This document shows, piece by piece, positions 23,081-35,785 of a stretch of 64,000 nucleotides of DNA. Each line of letters starts with the position of its first letter. Position 1 is the first letter of the stretch. The notes under the pieces were generated by a model. That model did not search any database and had not been told where the DNA came from. It saw only the letters and a program-made list of their open reading frames with translations. The DNA comes from Paramecium tetraurelia (taxonomy: Eukaryota; Ciliophora; Oligohymenophorea; Peniculida; Parameciidae). The translations under genes were made by a program, and so were the position numbers. The DNA is taken from assembly GCF_000165425.1 (NCBI RefSeq), contig NW_001799533.1, positions 228,376 through 292,375 of the forward strand, read 5' to 3'.

Positions 23081-25697
23081 ATGGGAAATATTTGTAAACC
23101 TTAGGTTTAGTTACCAGAAGAAAATGAGGTAGATTTAAATAAAAAAGTTGAAATTGAGGAACAAAGGAAAAAAGCAAATCATAAATAAGATAATGTAAAT
23201 GACTAAAAATAAGACTCTATAACCGACGACCAAAAGCAATAATAGGACAACTAGGATGGATAAAAGTTGAGGAGTGAAAATAATCAAGAAGTACTTTATA
23301 AAAATAGTTCTTTAGTTAAAAAGAAGAGAAAACAAAAAGATGGCATAAATAGCAGCTGTTATTGATTAGGAAGTAATATATGAAAATATCTAAAAACAAG
23401 ATAAAGTGAAAAGTCCTTTTGATTATTAACTATTATTGAATGCATTTTCTAATAGTTTCATATTTGCTCAGTTGTAAGGCGACGACAAGTATCAAAAATT
23501 GAATATTATTTTGAGTAAAGGTTATTGATAAAATGTTCTATTGTACAGTGAAAGATTAGGAGATGGTATTTAAATAAGGAGATAAGGGAAGCTCATACTT
23601 TTTGATTGAAAGAGGCTAATGTTAAATAATAATAAATAATGATGTAAAGAAAACCTTGAAATCTGGAGAAGCATTTGGAGAATTAGCCTTATTGTACAAT
23701 GCTCCAAGATCTGCTTCAGTGAAAGCTATTGGAGGTACTAAAATTCTTAATATTTAGACTGTGCCTTTTGGGCCATAGACAGAAATACAGTTAGGAAAGT
23801 GATAGAGGAAATCTCGTTGAAGGATTACGAGTAGAATAAGGAGTTTATACAAAAAGTTCAATTTTTTGGTATTAAAATTAAATAATCAAATAGAGTCACT
23901 TACTGATGAGTAAAGAACTGCAATTACATCTGTTCTGATAACTCTTAACTTTAAAGCAGGCGAGATAATTGTGAATGAAGGTGATTAAGCCGATTCATTT
24001 TTTATAATAAAAAAAGGAGAGATTGAAATATCTAAAGGAGGCAAATAGTTGAGGATCATGCAATAGGGAGATTCTTTAGGTGAATAGGCATTGTAAAGTA
24101 ACTCTGTAAGAGGGGCAACAGCCAAAGCACATAAAGATGTCATACTATTGGCATTGTCAAGAGATGATCTGACTAGAATATTGGGAGATAAAATATAGAC
24201 TATTATGTTCTTGAATTTATAAAGATGGGCATTCGAGCGTCATCCTATATTGAAATAACTTACTAAACTTTAAGTAGAAAGGATAGTAAGTAGTATGGAA
24301 TAAAAATAATTTAAATAAGGAGAAGTCATTTTGGAGAAAGGGTAATAATGCACTCATTTGATCGTTGTTCTTACGGCTAATATGTAGTATGGATAGCAAT
24401 CGATTGAGAAAGGGTAAATGTTTGGTGATAAGTTTTTGGAATAATAAAATTAAAATTTAACTGATTCTTTGACAATGAAATCAGACGGATTGATAAGTCA
24501 GATATAAATTAAAGTCTTTTTTGAAATTATTGGTGGTACTTTAGAACAAATCTTTTTAAAAAATGAGAAAGCACATGATAGATTCATCAAAAAAGAAGAA
24601 GGGTAAAAGAAAGATTAGTATGATCATTTTAAATTAGATGAATTAATCTCAATTAAAAAATTAGGTCAAGGTTAATTTGGTAATGTCTATTTAGTTCATA
24701 ATAAAACAGATAAGAAAAATTATGCTCTTAAATGCATATCAAAATTTTAAATAATTGAATAAAATCTGGAAAAGCATTTGGCCTAGGAAAAACAAACTTT
24801 GCAAACTGCCAACTTTCCACTTATTATGCATTTCGTTAAAAGCTTTTAAGATAAAAACTACATCTACTTTCTAGAGGAATACATCAAAGGAATGGAATTA
24901 TTCGATGTCATTAGAGAAATTGGACTGTTAAATACTTACGATTCTCAATTTTATATTGGATCACTAATTTTATGTATGGAATATCTCCATCTCAATAATA
25001 TCATTTATAGAGATATTAAACCAGAAAATATTATGGTTGATGATAAAGTAAATAGTAAATTTATTTTAAGGGGTTTATGAAGTTAATTGATCTGGGAACT
25101 GCTAAAAATCTTAAAAACAAGAATGGTAGAACATATACTATTATTGGAACTCCTCATTATATGGCTCCAGAAATATTATCTGGAAAAGGATACACCTATT
25201 CCGTTGATCTATGGTCTATAGGTATATGCTTGTATGAATTTATGTGTGGTAATGTTCCCTATGCAGAAGATGCAGAAGATCCGTAAATCTTAATTTAAAC
25301 TATGTAGATATGATATTTACGAGGAAATCTAAAAAAAAGCTTTGAGCTTCCCTTCTGTTCTCAAAGATCGAAAGGCTAAAAAACTAATCGAATAACTCTT
25401 AAGCAAGACTCCTGAGTTGAGATTAGGATCATCATATGCAAGCTTAAAAAACAATTAATTCTTTGAACACTTTGATTATGATTCGTTAATGAACAGAGAT
25501 TTAAAGCCTCCCTACCTTCCGCCCAAGAGCAAATTATAAAGTGACAAGGAAATCTAAAAAGCAATCTAGGCTGGGAAACTAATTACTGAAGAAATCAAGG
25601 TATCATCAATCTCTATTCTTAGAGTGATCCAACAACAACTAATAACATATATAAACCAGAAAAAGCCAGAGATCCTAATTGGGATAAGGATTATTGA
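23081..25697 (+). CDS. cGMP-dependent protein kinase (PKG)
   Basis: ATG 23081 gives MGNICKPQVQLPEENE, a likely N-myristoylation start. Introns of about 25 nt (23291-23315), 24 nt (near 23734), 23 nt (25049-25071) and 23 nt (25599-25621) restore the frame to TGA 25695-25697. In order: a regulatory region with cyclic-nucleotide-binding domains (phosphate-binding cassettes [21 protein letters not shown]-type near 23665 and [20 protein letters not shown] near 24070, and a weaker third with [12 protein letters not shown]), then an AGC kinase domain ([60 protein letters not shown]). DLG replaces DFG. The C-terminus ends NPNWDKDY. Ciliate PKGs typically carry three nucleotide sites. Expected role: cGMP-controlled phosphorylation in ciliary beating, secretion or Ca2+ signalling, at membranes through the lipid anchor. 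Confidence 0.92.
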
Positions 25698-26490
25698 ATA
25701 AAAATTTATTTCTTATGCTATGACCACAAAATTTATAAATCGTTAATAATTCAAAAAAGAATAGAAGTGGAATCTTAATATTTCAGTAGAGCAAATTCAC
25801 AATCTAAATTTTATAATATTTATTTATTATCCAAAGGGCAATTTTTCAATTTCAATGATTGAAAACCTTAGCATTCAATTAAGAGTACTTAATTGTCACC
25901 CAATCAATTTCTATTCTTATTTAATACATTTTGATCTGAAAAATTAAAATTCCAAAAGATTTACTTAAATTGTTAGATAATAGATAATTTTTTAAATAAG
26001 GATCCACTAATTTTCCCAAGATCCATTAATCCTATCCAATATATTTTTTAATGATAATTCTATGTAAAAGATTGTTATTTTCTTGCTTTATTTTAACTTT
26101 TATTCTTAGTTTATAAATTTTTTTTTAGGTAGCTTTCTTTATTCAGTTATTATATAGCATAAACATTCTAAAATGCAGCTTTATAATTTAATTCATTAAC
26201 CTATACTTCTATCTCAATTAAGTTAACTCAATTTTAGTTGCATAATGAATAATAATATTGTAAATTTTATTTAATATTCAACAATTCTAGTGCATATTCT
26301 CTCCCCAAAGATGTAGCATACATAATTAAAGCATCAAACCTTTATTTCAAATAATTTTCTATTCATTAAATCACTAAACTTGTTCAAGTGTTTATGACTA
26401 TAAGATAGTTATTTTATCTCCAAAATCTTATCTTTGTTATTCGTTACTTTAAGACCATTAATTCGACATGTAATTCAAAGAGAGATTAAG
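25698..26490. other. AT-rich intergenic region
   Basis: About 790 bp of low-complexity A/T sequence between two plus-strand genes. Short chance frames only; no gene or RNA recognised. Confidence 0.5.
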
Positions 26491-26997
26491 ATGTCTGGAA
26501 TATATGAAGTCATCAATTCTGCGTATTATAAGGTATTTCAATTTTGATAGTTCCATATCATTCAAGCACATAAATGACTATCTAATAGCTTTACATAATG
26601 TTATTCAGCTATTTATGAAGAATATAAAGTTCAAGGGAGTATGCGTAAAGTAATTAATTTAATTAGTATGATTAAGATAACAAGCCCACTGTTAAATTAT
26701 AGATTCAAGATGCTAAGAGTTTAATGTAAACCTTATGATAACGTTGAACTAATCAGAGATCAAATTATGGATCTTATGAATGAATATCTTTAAGAGAGTG
26801 ATGGGTAAGAGTGCTTATTTATTAATCAAGAAAACTATATCAATGTTAAGGTCATTTCAAATAATCAGATTGCTTTGTATTTTGTAACAGGAACAGAAAT
26901 GGACGATACGAATTGGGAATAATAAATTAGTAGAGGTCCATTATAAAAATTTACTATTTTATCAAATTCCATAGAAATTAGACCTTCACGATTTTGA
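26491..26997 (+). CDS. hypothetical protein, four exons
   Basis: A consistent model starts at ATG 26491 (MSGIYEVINSAYYK) and removes introns of 34, 28 and 31 nt (near 26533-26566, 26639-26666 and 26728-26758). It reads HINDYLIALHNVIQLFMKN, GYDQDNKPTVKLQIQDAKSL, DQIMDLMNEYLQESDGQE and ends SIEIRPSRF at TGA 26995-26997, about 137 aa. An unspliced ORF from ATG 26468 shares part of the frame but stops early. I recognise no domain. The next gene starts 49 bp downstream. Confidence 0.5.
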
Positions 26998-27046
26998 ATT
27001 GATTTATAAAATTGATAATTTCTATATTTATTTTTAATTATACACA

Positions 27047-28874
27047 ATGGGAAATAACTAGTCATAACATAAAAATCATCCCAAGCCGAAAAGCAAGAAG
27101 AAGGAACAATTTAAGAAATTATTTGTAATAAAGAAGGACATGTAAGCATCTAAATCATATATTTAGTAACTTTTCCAAGTTATCATAAAAAACTTTATCG
27201 CTGATTACATGCTTTTTAAATGTTTAAGAGTTTAACAATCTCCTTTAAGTGTCGAAGACCACATATTAAATATTTAGTTAAACCTCCGGTTGCTTTTAAA
27301 TAGAGTGTTAACGACTCTTAAATGTTAAATGTGAGTTAATATAATCCAAAAATTGGAAATTAATATTATAAAGTGTGATGAGTATTCCAATAAGAACATT
27401 GCCTTATGGAGAAGCAATTAAAAGCGTAAGATATTAGATAAATTAATTTCCAATGTTTATAGAATAGAAAATAAATTACAGTGGATTTCAGAAAGCCATT
27501 CTATATTATGAAAATTAACTTAATGAATAAAAATAAATAATTAAGACTGCCGATTACATTGAAGCACTACACTTCGCATCTAATAACACCGATATACTAT
27601 TAAGAGTAAGGTAGGGCTTTGAAATCCATACACAATTGCCAGAACTATTAATGTTAATATATAATTTGCACGATTATGTAAAAATCTTTTGTCAATATTT
27701 GGAAATACGATTTTCTAAATGTAACTTAGAATAATTTGTTCAGATTTGGCAGCATTACTAAGGATGGATAAGTTCAGTAGAAAAATAGACATTTGATCTA
27801 ATATTCCTATTTAATAGAATAATTGACGAGAGCTTGCCTTAATACAAGTTACCAAAATATACAATTAGGCATTTCATGGTATGTGAATGGATGAAGAAAG
27901 CTGATAAAGGAGAACTCATTGTTAAGTTAAGGGAAGACTTTAGATTATAAATGATAGAATCTAGAAATAAAAACAATAAATCTTAGTTATTGAGATAATA
28001 CATACAATATCTTGTTGATATTAGCACTAATCAAAATAATATTCAAAAGTATGGCTATTATAACTTCTAATATTGCTAAGAACTTAACTAATTAATTAAT
28101 TTAACTATAGATTTAACCCCTAAATTAAATGTTGAGTACCAATAGGATGAGGAATTATTAATTTATATATTTGGATAGTATGTATATGATTACTATGTAT
28201 TTGAATTATCATCTGCATTTAGAGTGGACCAGTTTAAATGCGAAATTAAACAATTTCATTCAGAAAGTCAATAGATGTCAAAGATTTTAGTTAAAAATTT
28301 TGATGATTAAAATGTTTAGAATAATTAATTTGGTAATGAAGTTTAGAATTTCAAATACCATTTATAGTCATAATATAATGTGTAGTTGAGAATAAAATCT
28401 ATATTTAAATAAGTAACTGTTATGGATGATGATATTAACAATTCGTCTGAGAATATTATAGCAGAAAGCTTAGGAATGTCAGGAATTTCATTAACATCTA
28501 CAAACTGCAGCTCTATCTTTTCGAGCGTAAAAAATAATGATTAATTATATCATTATATCAGGTCCTATTAAAAAGACTTGTTTAATAAAATTTAAAAGTT
28601 TTGTTGCAAATAACAAGATGTGTATCAGTATTCCCTAGAATAAGAACCGAGTAGTGAAGTTATATATGATGTTCCTGAATTGGCTGAGTATGATTATATT
28701 TAGCTATAAAATCTGATGGATTTATTTTACAATAGAATTCAGAGATCAAATGCTGTTTATTAATTAGAAAGAAGATAAACTATTTTGACATCTAACTACC
28801 AGAGTAATCAATAATAAATCTAAACTTAATCACTTAATCAAGCTGAATAACTATTAAAATGTCTTTTAAAATGA
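27047..28874 (+). CDS. N-myristoylated-type unknown protein
   Basis: ATG 27047 gives MGNNQSQHKNHPKPKSKKKE: a Gly2/Ser-type myristoylation context followed by a polybasic run, a classic membrane-targeting arrangement. Introns are required near 27330-27560. From about 27600 the frame is open continuously to TGA 28872-28874. It is a helical protein with motifs such as FEIHTQLPELLMLIYNLHDY, HFMVCEWMKKADKGELIVKL and a Ser/Thr/Asn-rich linker before LYHYIRSYQKDLFNKIQKF. The C-terminus is Gln-rich. No family recognised. Membrane attachment is inferred only from the N-terminus. Confidence 0.55.
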
Positions 28875-29127
28875 ATTTTAATTATTGTTTATTGTATTTT
28901 TGTAACTTGGTAATTTCAATAACTAAAATTTATCTGAAAATATCTTTTTTCTAATTAAGTAAAGTAAATTGATCATCAAATTTGAATGTCTGAATTTAAA
29001 ACACTATTCTTTACAAATCATAGCATTTTATTTAATAATATAACAATTTTAATTCTAATTGAATATTATATATTGTAGAATTGGTAATAAAATATTAATA
29101 TAACATAGATAATCATTACTTATACCA

Positions 29128-31139
29128 TCACACTATTTTGCCAAGTGCATTTTTCATGTTTTTGAAATTATTTAATACTTAATTTAATTTGAATTCAACT
29201 TAATCTTTCTCCATTTTAATCTATTTGACTGCTTAAAACAAAGTCTATGTTTTATGCTCCTTCTCTTTATTTAAGTCTTCTAACTCTTTTTCCTTTTTTT
29301 ACAATGATGATATTTATGATTTTTAATCAAAATTTAATTTATTTAGAGTAAAGATTTATTCCTCAGCCTTAATGACTCTCTCTTCAAATCTTTTTGCTCT
29401 ATCTTGGATATAGTACTTCATTTCTTTTTAAGAATCTAATTCCACCTTCTAATCATCTATTATGGATTTTAATTAATAAATTTATTTGTTTTATTGGAGA
29501 AGGAGTTTTGAGAAGTAATTACACACTTATTATAATTATTAGGATTCCAAGTGCAAATAATTCCCATGAGCTACAAATTTAGAGAAAGTCATTTGTAAGG
29601 CTTGCATAAAATCTTAGATTGTAAATTTTGGTTGGTACGTAGGTGTTGGAATGCACTTTCTACCAGTTTAGAACAATTGGTAGTTAATTTATGAACTCTT
29701 TTTAACAAGATCAACCATATCTCTTCTTGTTTATAAAATCTAATCTTTAAGAAAAGGCACTGATAGGGATTCTAGAATTACTTAATCAATGTCTTTATAT
29801 TCTAATTGAAGTTGGATCGACAAATCGCTTAATGATTTATTTTATTTGTTTTGTTAAGATTAGGTGGAATTATTATTAATATTTTTGCTTGAGGATTACG
29901 TATTATTTGATTATGTTTACTATTTGTTTTTAGTGAATTAGGTATTTTATAATTATGGTGAAGCCTGCTATTTTATTTATTATTATTCATCAGATTCTCC
30001 TAAGCCTAACAAATCTTCATTTTGATAAACAGAATCATTTTGTGATATTTATTATGGCTATTAAATTTATTACTGATTTTAGAATTTGCCTTCAATCAAT
30101 TCAAAGGCGTCATTAAATATTTCATTCATGTATTATCCAACATTGAATTTGAAAACTAAAAATTTAGCTATTCCAATTTAAATAACTTCTTCAGGGACTT
30201 AAAATACCATATCATTAAAATAACTAAATAAAATGGTTCAATTACTTCGACTCCTTCTTTAAATACACAACTTCTTTGTTTAAAACTTAGGTTCTATAAT
30301 TAACAATGTAATTTAATAAGGATCGATTATTTTAAATGATGAAATACATTTGTTTACTTGTCAACATTAAGGCAAATATATCTTTAGGTTCTAAAAAGTA
30401 TAAGATAGTTGATTTGAATTTCTAAGTCAAAAGCGTATAAATGTTACTATCTTAATATTGTTAGTTCAAAATATTATAAGCACCTTTGATAAACAAAGCA
30501 CCTGCTCTTATATCTTTCATCTATTCTAACTCTAAGGATGTCATAAGGTTGTTCTTTTCTGTCCTTGCAAGTTTAATTTCTAATTCATTAACTCTTTATT
30601 AAAACTGAGTAGTAGATTTCAACAATAGATCATTTTGTGATAGATATTTGTTATTGATTTCTTCCAATTCCTTATTTCTCAGCTTTAATTATTCGCATTC
30701 CCTAACTAAATCAACTTGACGTTACTCATAATTATTTTTGATCTATGAATATGGTGTGATCATATTACTTCATCCATTTGTTGCATGTAAGTGTCCTCAA
30801 TATTTTTAATAATTTATTCTTTTGACAAAATAGCTTTGATCTAATTCTGCAATTGCAACTTGAGACTATCGATTTCGTTTTATTGCGACTAATAATCATT
30901 GATGATTTCTCTCAGACCTTTCACATTATCCTTGACTGATTGAAGTTTTTCAGCTCTCTCTTTATCTATGCTAATATGGAATAAGAATGAAGTCAATACA
31001 TCTGTCTGGTTTGCTTGTTGTATAGTTTGTCTAGGTCTTTTTGGAGTGAAGAGTCCATAAAGATCATGAATTTGTATTGGGTTGGTTAGAGAATGATCAT
31101 TGGTTGTGCAGACTCATCTTGTTTAATTTATTATTTCAT
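29128..31139 (-). CDS. coiled-coil protein with F-box-like segment
   Basis: From about 31110 to TGA 29130-29128 the minus strand is coding, with a 26-nt intron (near 30745-30770) and a 22-nt intron (near 30231-30252). The N-terminal part carries heptad-rich coiled coil (KLQSVKDNVKGLREIINDY, LVRECEQLKLRNKELEEIN). A central segment (ILYFLEPKDIFALMLTSKQM) resembles an F-box helix set. Then comes a segment ending NVGQYMNEIFNDAFELIEG, a Gln/Ser/Asn-rich linker, and a C-terminal coiled coil (KEKELEDLNKEKEHKT). An F-box would imply an SCF ubiquitin-ligase adaptor, but the match is weak. The first exon is uncertain: ATG 31139 opens a different frame from the body, so a short intron or a later start is needed. 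Confidence 0.55.
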
Positions 31140-31165
31140 TATTATATATTTAATTTAATTAACGA

Positions 31166-32520
31166 ATGAAGTATTTCCAGAATGGATTGAACCAAATTTG
31201 TCAATAAATTATTCGACCCGCAAGAGCCTAATACACCTTATATGATTTGTGTAAGTTTACTTAAGATTATGAACAGCTTCCTTCTAGATTCAAGAGGAAA
31301 CCCAATACATGAGGGAAGATTTCGATATCATCAATCCTAGATAAGAAGTGATCAAAGTTAGTTAATACATAGGCTAATAAAAAAGTGATGTTTGCATCAT
31401 TTATCTGCATACAGCCAATGGTTCTAGAATGGAAGTGAGCAAATATGTCTCAATGATTATTAAAAATGGGTTTGGTTTAATCTCATTTGATTTCACTGGA
31501 TCTGGAATGTCTGATGGAGAGATCGTGACCTATGGACACAGAGAAGTTGAAGACTTGTAAACTATTATTACTCACTTCCAATCATCCTATAAATAAATCA
31601 TTCTATGGGGAAGATCTATGGGCTCTGCTATTGCTATTCAGTACATGCAAAAATTCAATAACTTAATTATCAAAGGAATGATTTTGGACAGTCCATTCGT
31701 TTGTTTACTAGATGTAAATAATAAGCTCTAATAGGATTAGGTGATCTTGCAAATGGCATCCAGCAGAACCAAAATTCCCAATTTCATTTTGAAGAGTCTG
31801 TCAACATTTGTGTCTAATGAACTCAAAAAATAAGCTGGATTTGATTTAGATGAAATTAATTGCATAAAAAAGATCTCTTAAATCAAATGTCCAGCTATTT
31901 TTGTGACTTCCAAACAGGATGCAATTGTTCCACCTGAATAAACTGAAAAACTATTTAAAGCTTATACTGGTATCAAAAAAATTTAATACATAAATCAATA
32001 ACACAATGGCATAAGGGACCATTCTTTTATTGAAACTCTTATCCAGTGGTTTAAGAAGAGAACTCCTATATTTGAGAGACTGGGAGTGGGCACTTAGATC
32101 AAACAAAAAATAATGCATAAATCCAAAAATACCTTAGGATCAATTAAGTAGGTTTCATTGGATCTCTACAAGGAAAGATCATCAACTCTAGAACGTTTTA
32201 ATATAATATTTATTTTAGATTAAAGAAGTCTGAACGATTCAATATCTCCCAGGTAGAAGATCATAGATCAAAAGAAACCAACTGCAGAGGAGAAGTATAA
32301 CCAATTACTAGAAACCTAAAGGTCTCTTTATGTAGATAGATCTGCCTCTGCACAAAGAATTTAGATCAGCAACTCTATTGATTATTAGATGTCTCCAATG
32401 CCTTTAGCACCTTTGAGCAATAAAATTATCACTTCCTCGTAACACAATTACTTCTCTCATTCAAAACCTATTACTTTCACTAAGGTCCCTCATAAGACAA
32501 AAGATGGAACGCATTTTTGA
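31166..32520 (+). CDS. alpha/beta hydrolase, ABHD17/serine-aminopeptidase-like
   Basis: ATG 31166 (MKYFQNGLNQICQQIIRPAR) to TGA 32518-32520. A 26-nt intron (GTAAGT...GAACAG, about 31251-31276) joins TLYDL to SSFQIQEETQYMREDF. The hydrolase core shows the strand CIIYLHTANGSRMEV, FDFTGSGMSDGE, the nucleophile elbow ILWGRSMGSAIAIQY (GxSxG), an Asp in FVTSKQDAIVPPEQ and a His in NGIRDHSFIE, a plausible Ser-Asp-His triad. A Ser-rich C-terminal extension follows. ABHD17 proteins depalmitoylate membrane proteins; ciliates have many related hydrolases, so the substrate is not assignable. The start codon is 26 bp from that proposed for the divergent coiled-coil gene. Confidence 0.82.
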
Positions 32521-32666
32521 TTTAATTTGTATGATAAAATTATTTTTTAAAATTAATTTGGTCTCCTTTTTCTTAAATTTCATATATAAACAGTTAAATA
32601 CTTGAGTATCGCATTAAAGTTTGAATCTAAATATCAATTAAATTAAATTAAAATATAAAAATTAAA

Positions 32667-33666
32667 ATGGGATAGGCATGTTAATAATGCAAAGCTTTCT
32701 CAGGCAAGGAAGAGTTTGATATAAAGAACATGAATGAAGAATTGGGAGATGAGAGTCCTGATGTAGAGCAATCCTTTTTGGACGAGGAGGATGAAGCTAG
32801 AAAACATAGTATTTACGATAATTTATAGGAAAGACAAGCCACCTTCTTTAGATAATTTTAATAAAAGAGGAATGTTTAGAAAGGAAGATACATATGATTA
32901 AAATGATGGAAAACTATCCGCCACAATAGAAAACAAAGAAATAGCCTTAACTGAAGAACTAAGAGGAGAAGAGATGATTTTAGTTGATGGATCAAAATAT
33001 TAGGGTAATGTTGTTGATGGAAAAGCAAACGGAAAGGGAAAAATATGGTTAAATAATGGTGATATTTATGAAGGAGACATAGTGGACAGTATCATGCAAG
33101 GAAATGGTGTCTATTATTTTAATAGGGGACCTATTTACAGTGGATAATTTAAATAAGGGAAAGCTAATGGGATAGGCAAGGAGATGTGGCCAGACGGGTC
33201 AATTTACGAGGGACAATTTAAGAACGGTAAAAAGCATGGTTAAGGAATATATAAGTGGAGTTAAGGTTGCTGTTATGATGGAGAGTGGTTTGAGAATATG
33301 ATCCAAGGTCAGGGAAGATATGAATGGTCAGATGGTAGGGTAATTTTATTAATGAATCTATAGTGTTATATTGGAAGCTGGATTAAGAATCAAATGCATG
33401 GGAGAGGTAAATACTAATGGAAGGAGGGAAAGTATTATGATGGAGAATATGAATTTGATAAAAAATGTGGTTTCGGAATTTTTGTCTGGCCAGATGGCAA
33501 ATAATATCAGGGATACTGGTTCGATGGTAAACAACATGGAAAAGGAATAATGATCAATAAAGAGGGAAAGAAGAAGTTAGGGGATTGGGCTGATGGGAAA
33601 TTAATTAGTTTCAATGAAGAAACTAATGTAGAAATCATTCCAGAAGGTTGGATTGATAATGTTTGA
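32667..33666 (+). CDS. MORN-repeat protein
   Basis: ATG 32667 (MGQACQQCKAFSGKEEFD) to TGA 33664-33666, about 318 aa. A 20-nt intron (GTATTTACGATAATTTATAG, near 32810-32829) and a 24-nt intron (near 33340-33363) are needed. After an acidic N-terminus come about eight MORN repeats of roughly 23 residues: for example YQGNVVDGKANGKGKIWLNN, YSGQFKQGKANGIGKEMWPD, YEGQFKNGKKHGQGIYKWSQ, YIGSWIKNQMHGRGKYQWKE and YQGYWFDGKQHGKGIMINKE. MORN repeats mediate protein and membrane-associated scaffolding; in ciliates many occur at the cortex, basal bodies or in PIP-kinase-like proteins. The start MGQACQQC offers Gly2 and Cys residues for possible acylation. No catalytic domain is present. Confidence 0.85.
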
Positions 33667-33806
33667 TTTTTATTTTATTTTTATGCAATTACTTAGTTTT
33701 AAGAGATTCAATTTTAAATTACCATTTTATTTTTAAAATTATATGGAATTTTGGGCTGGTTTTCAAGAAAACTTTTACTATTATTAATAATAAATATTAT
33801 AAATAA

Positions 33807-35684
33807 ATGGCTAATCCTCACATACCTGTTGAGTTCAATAAAGATGATGATGAATTGAAATGTCATCCTTCCCAAAGTGGTTCCACTGCCACTCCTACCC
33901 TCTTTGAGAATTCAAATAATTCTAAAGTGTTCTGTGCATAGTTTTTTGAAGACCAACTGCATCAAGATGGTACTTTCGATTTCATATATTTAAGATGATG
34001 AGTTCGATGAACTCAACCAGTAATTAAACTAAGTGTTACTTAACGATTCATTCAAGCCCTCACTTACCTAGGCTTTTACAGCTGACATGTAGATTTATTT
34101 TTAAAACGATTAGGTCATCATATCTTAGTCATGAGAAGCTGACCAAAAATTCTAGAAAGATGTAATTAGAATATTAGAATGCCACTTTGAGGGAGAAAGA
34201 ATTTGTATTCAACACTTATATAAAAAATGACATTGAAAACTTTAGTCTTGATAAGTACAAACATTACATCCTTGAAAAAATCATTGAAGTTGGTATATTT
34301 GGAGTATTTATGGTTTAGGTCCCCCATCCCACAAAAATCTTATATTAGATCGAATCTATAATCAAATACATAAACTCATCAAAGATCTCTATGCATGCAA
34401 GGTTATGCAAAAGGGTTTGGAAATCATGACATGCAATCCCAAAGACTCCCAAGAATAACTGGAGAATTATCTTTACTTTATACATTAGGACAACGCATAA
34501 ATGAAGAAAATCTACGTTGACAAAATTGCTAATCAAATTATTTAAAAGAGTTTGGAAATCTTGGAAGGAAACAATCTATTGAAACTGCTCTAAATCCTAT
34601 CGAAATATGTAAAAATGGAATAATATTCTTAGATTCTCAATAATAACAAAGAAAAGTTCGAATTATCAACAGATCAATATGGATGTCTGATTGTCAATAA
34701 GATAATTGACATCTATCCAAAATAGTTTGATATCTAAACCAAAACCATTTGTAACGATATTATAGTCAGAGCTATCGAAAATTGTTCTTGTCTAACAAGA
34801 AGATAGTATGCTAACTATATTATTTAATAAATATTGGAGAAAGGACAAGAAGTCCATAAAAGATTGCTAATGGATCAATATCTCATTAAAGACTTCATCT
34901 CAATGTCTATGGATAAATATGGTAGTAATGTAGCAGAAAAGGCTATCATCTATGCTGGACCACAGTGGAGATTGAAATTATGGGAAGAAGAAGTCTCTAT
35001 TTCTGAGAGGTAGATAATTTTTTGATATATAATTCTAGTTCATTTAAGAAATTGATTAATGATCAATTTGCCAATTATCCAGTATAGAGACTATTCGAAT
35101 ATTTGGAACAATAATAAAGAAACGAATTTATTGCTTTGCTGAATAAATTACATGAGAACAATCAACTCAACAATCATGGATAAATTGTTATGAAGTTTGC
35201 TTTAGCCAATTATTCTGTTAAAAGATATACTCAAAAGATTGTCTAGTCAGAGTTAAACAAATAAAGCAAGAATTAAGATAAAAATAATAATACTAACAAT
35301 AAGCAGTAGAAAAATCAGAAGTAACAATAAAATCAATAAATTCCTCAATATTAATATTAATAGTAATAATAGTAGTAATAATATCAACAATATCAATAAT
35401 ATAATCAATAATAGATGCAATAGATGCTCTTAAAATAATAACAACAATTTAAATCATTTGATCAATAATCATATCAAGCTGCTGTTATGCAACAAATGCT
35501 ATTCTTCTAACAACAATAATAACATTTATTAGCTTAAATGCCATAATTTTATAATTAGGATGCAAATTATATGCCCTATCCAATTATGTCATAAGAATAA
35601 TAAATGATGATGTTAAGATGGATTCAACAGTAGCAACAACTTTGCAATTCAAATATTAAATTCCAAAATGAATAATAAAAATGA
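33807..35684 (+). CDS. Pumilio-family RNA-binding protein
   Basis: ATG 33807 (MANPHIPVEFNKDDDELK) to TGA 35682-35684. Introns include a 25-nt one near 33971-33995. From about 34360 the frame carries successive PUF repeats with the usual aromatic-Gly/Ala-x-x-Val/Ile core: DLYACKVMQKGLEIM, STDQYGCLIVNKIIDIYP, RRQYANYIIQQILEKGQE and SMDKYGSNVAEKAIIYAG. The C-terminal 130 or so residues are almost pure Gln/Asn with Tyr and Met, encoded largely by TAA and TAG. PUF proteins bind UGUA-type motifs in mRNA 3' UTRs to repress or localise transcripts. The repeat residues are typical of the PUM group rather than nucleolar Puf6/Nop9. The splice structure around 34090-34360 is not fully resolved. Confidence 0.82.
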
Positions 35685-35785
35685 CAATCATGTAAATGAT
35701 AAATATATATATTATATTTATAATCATAATTCATTCTGTAATGTAAACAAAACTAAAACGTTGATATCACACACATCATTATTAA

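Noticed and set aside
31251-31300. Apparent frameshift in the ABHD17-like hydrolase
   Set aside because: A 26-nt GT...AG intron (about 31251-31276) restores the frame exactly.
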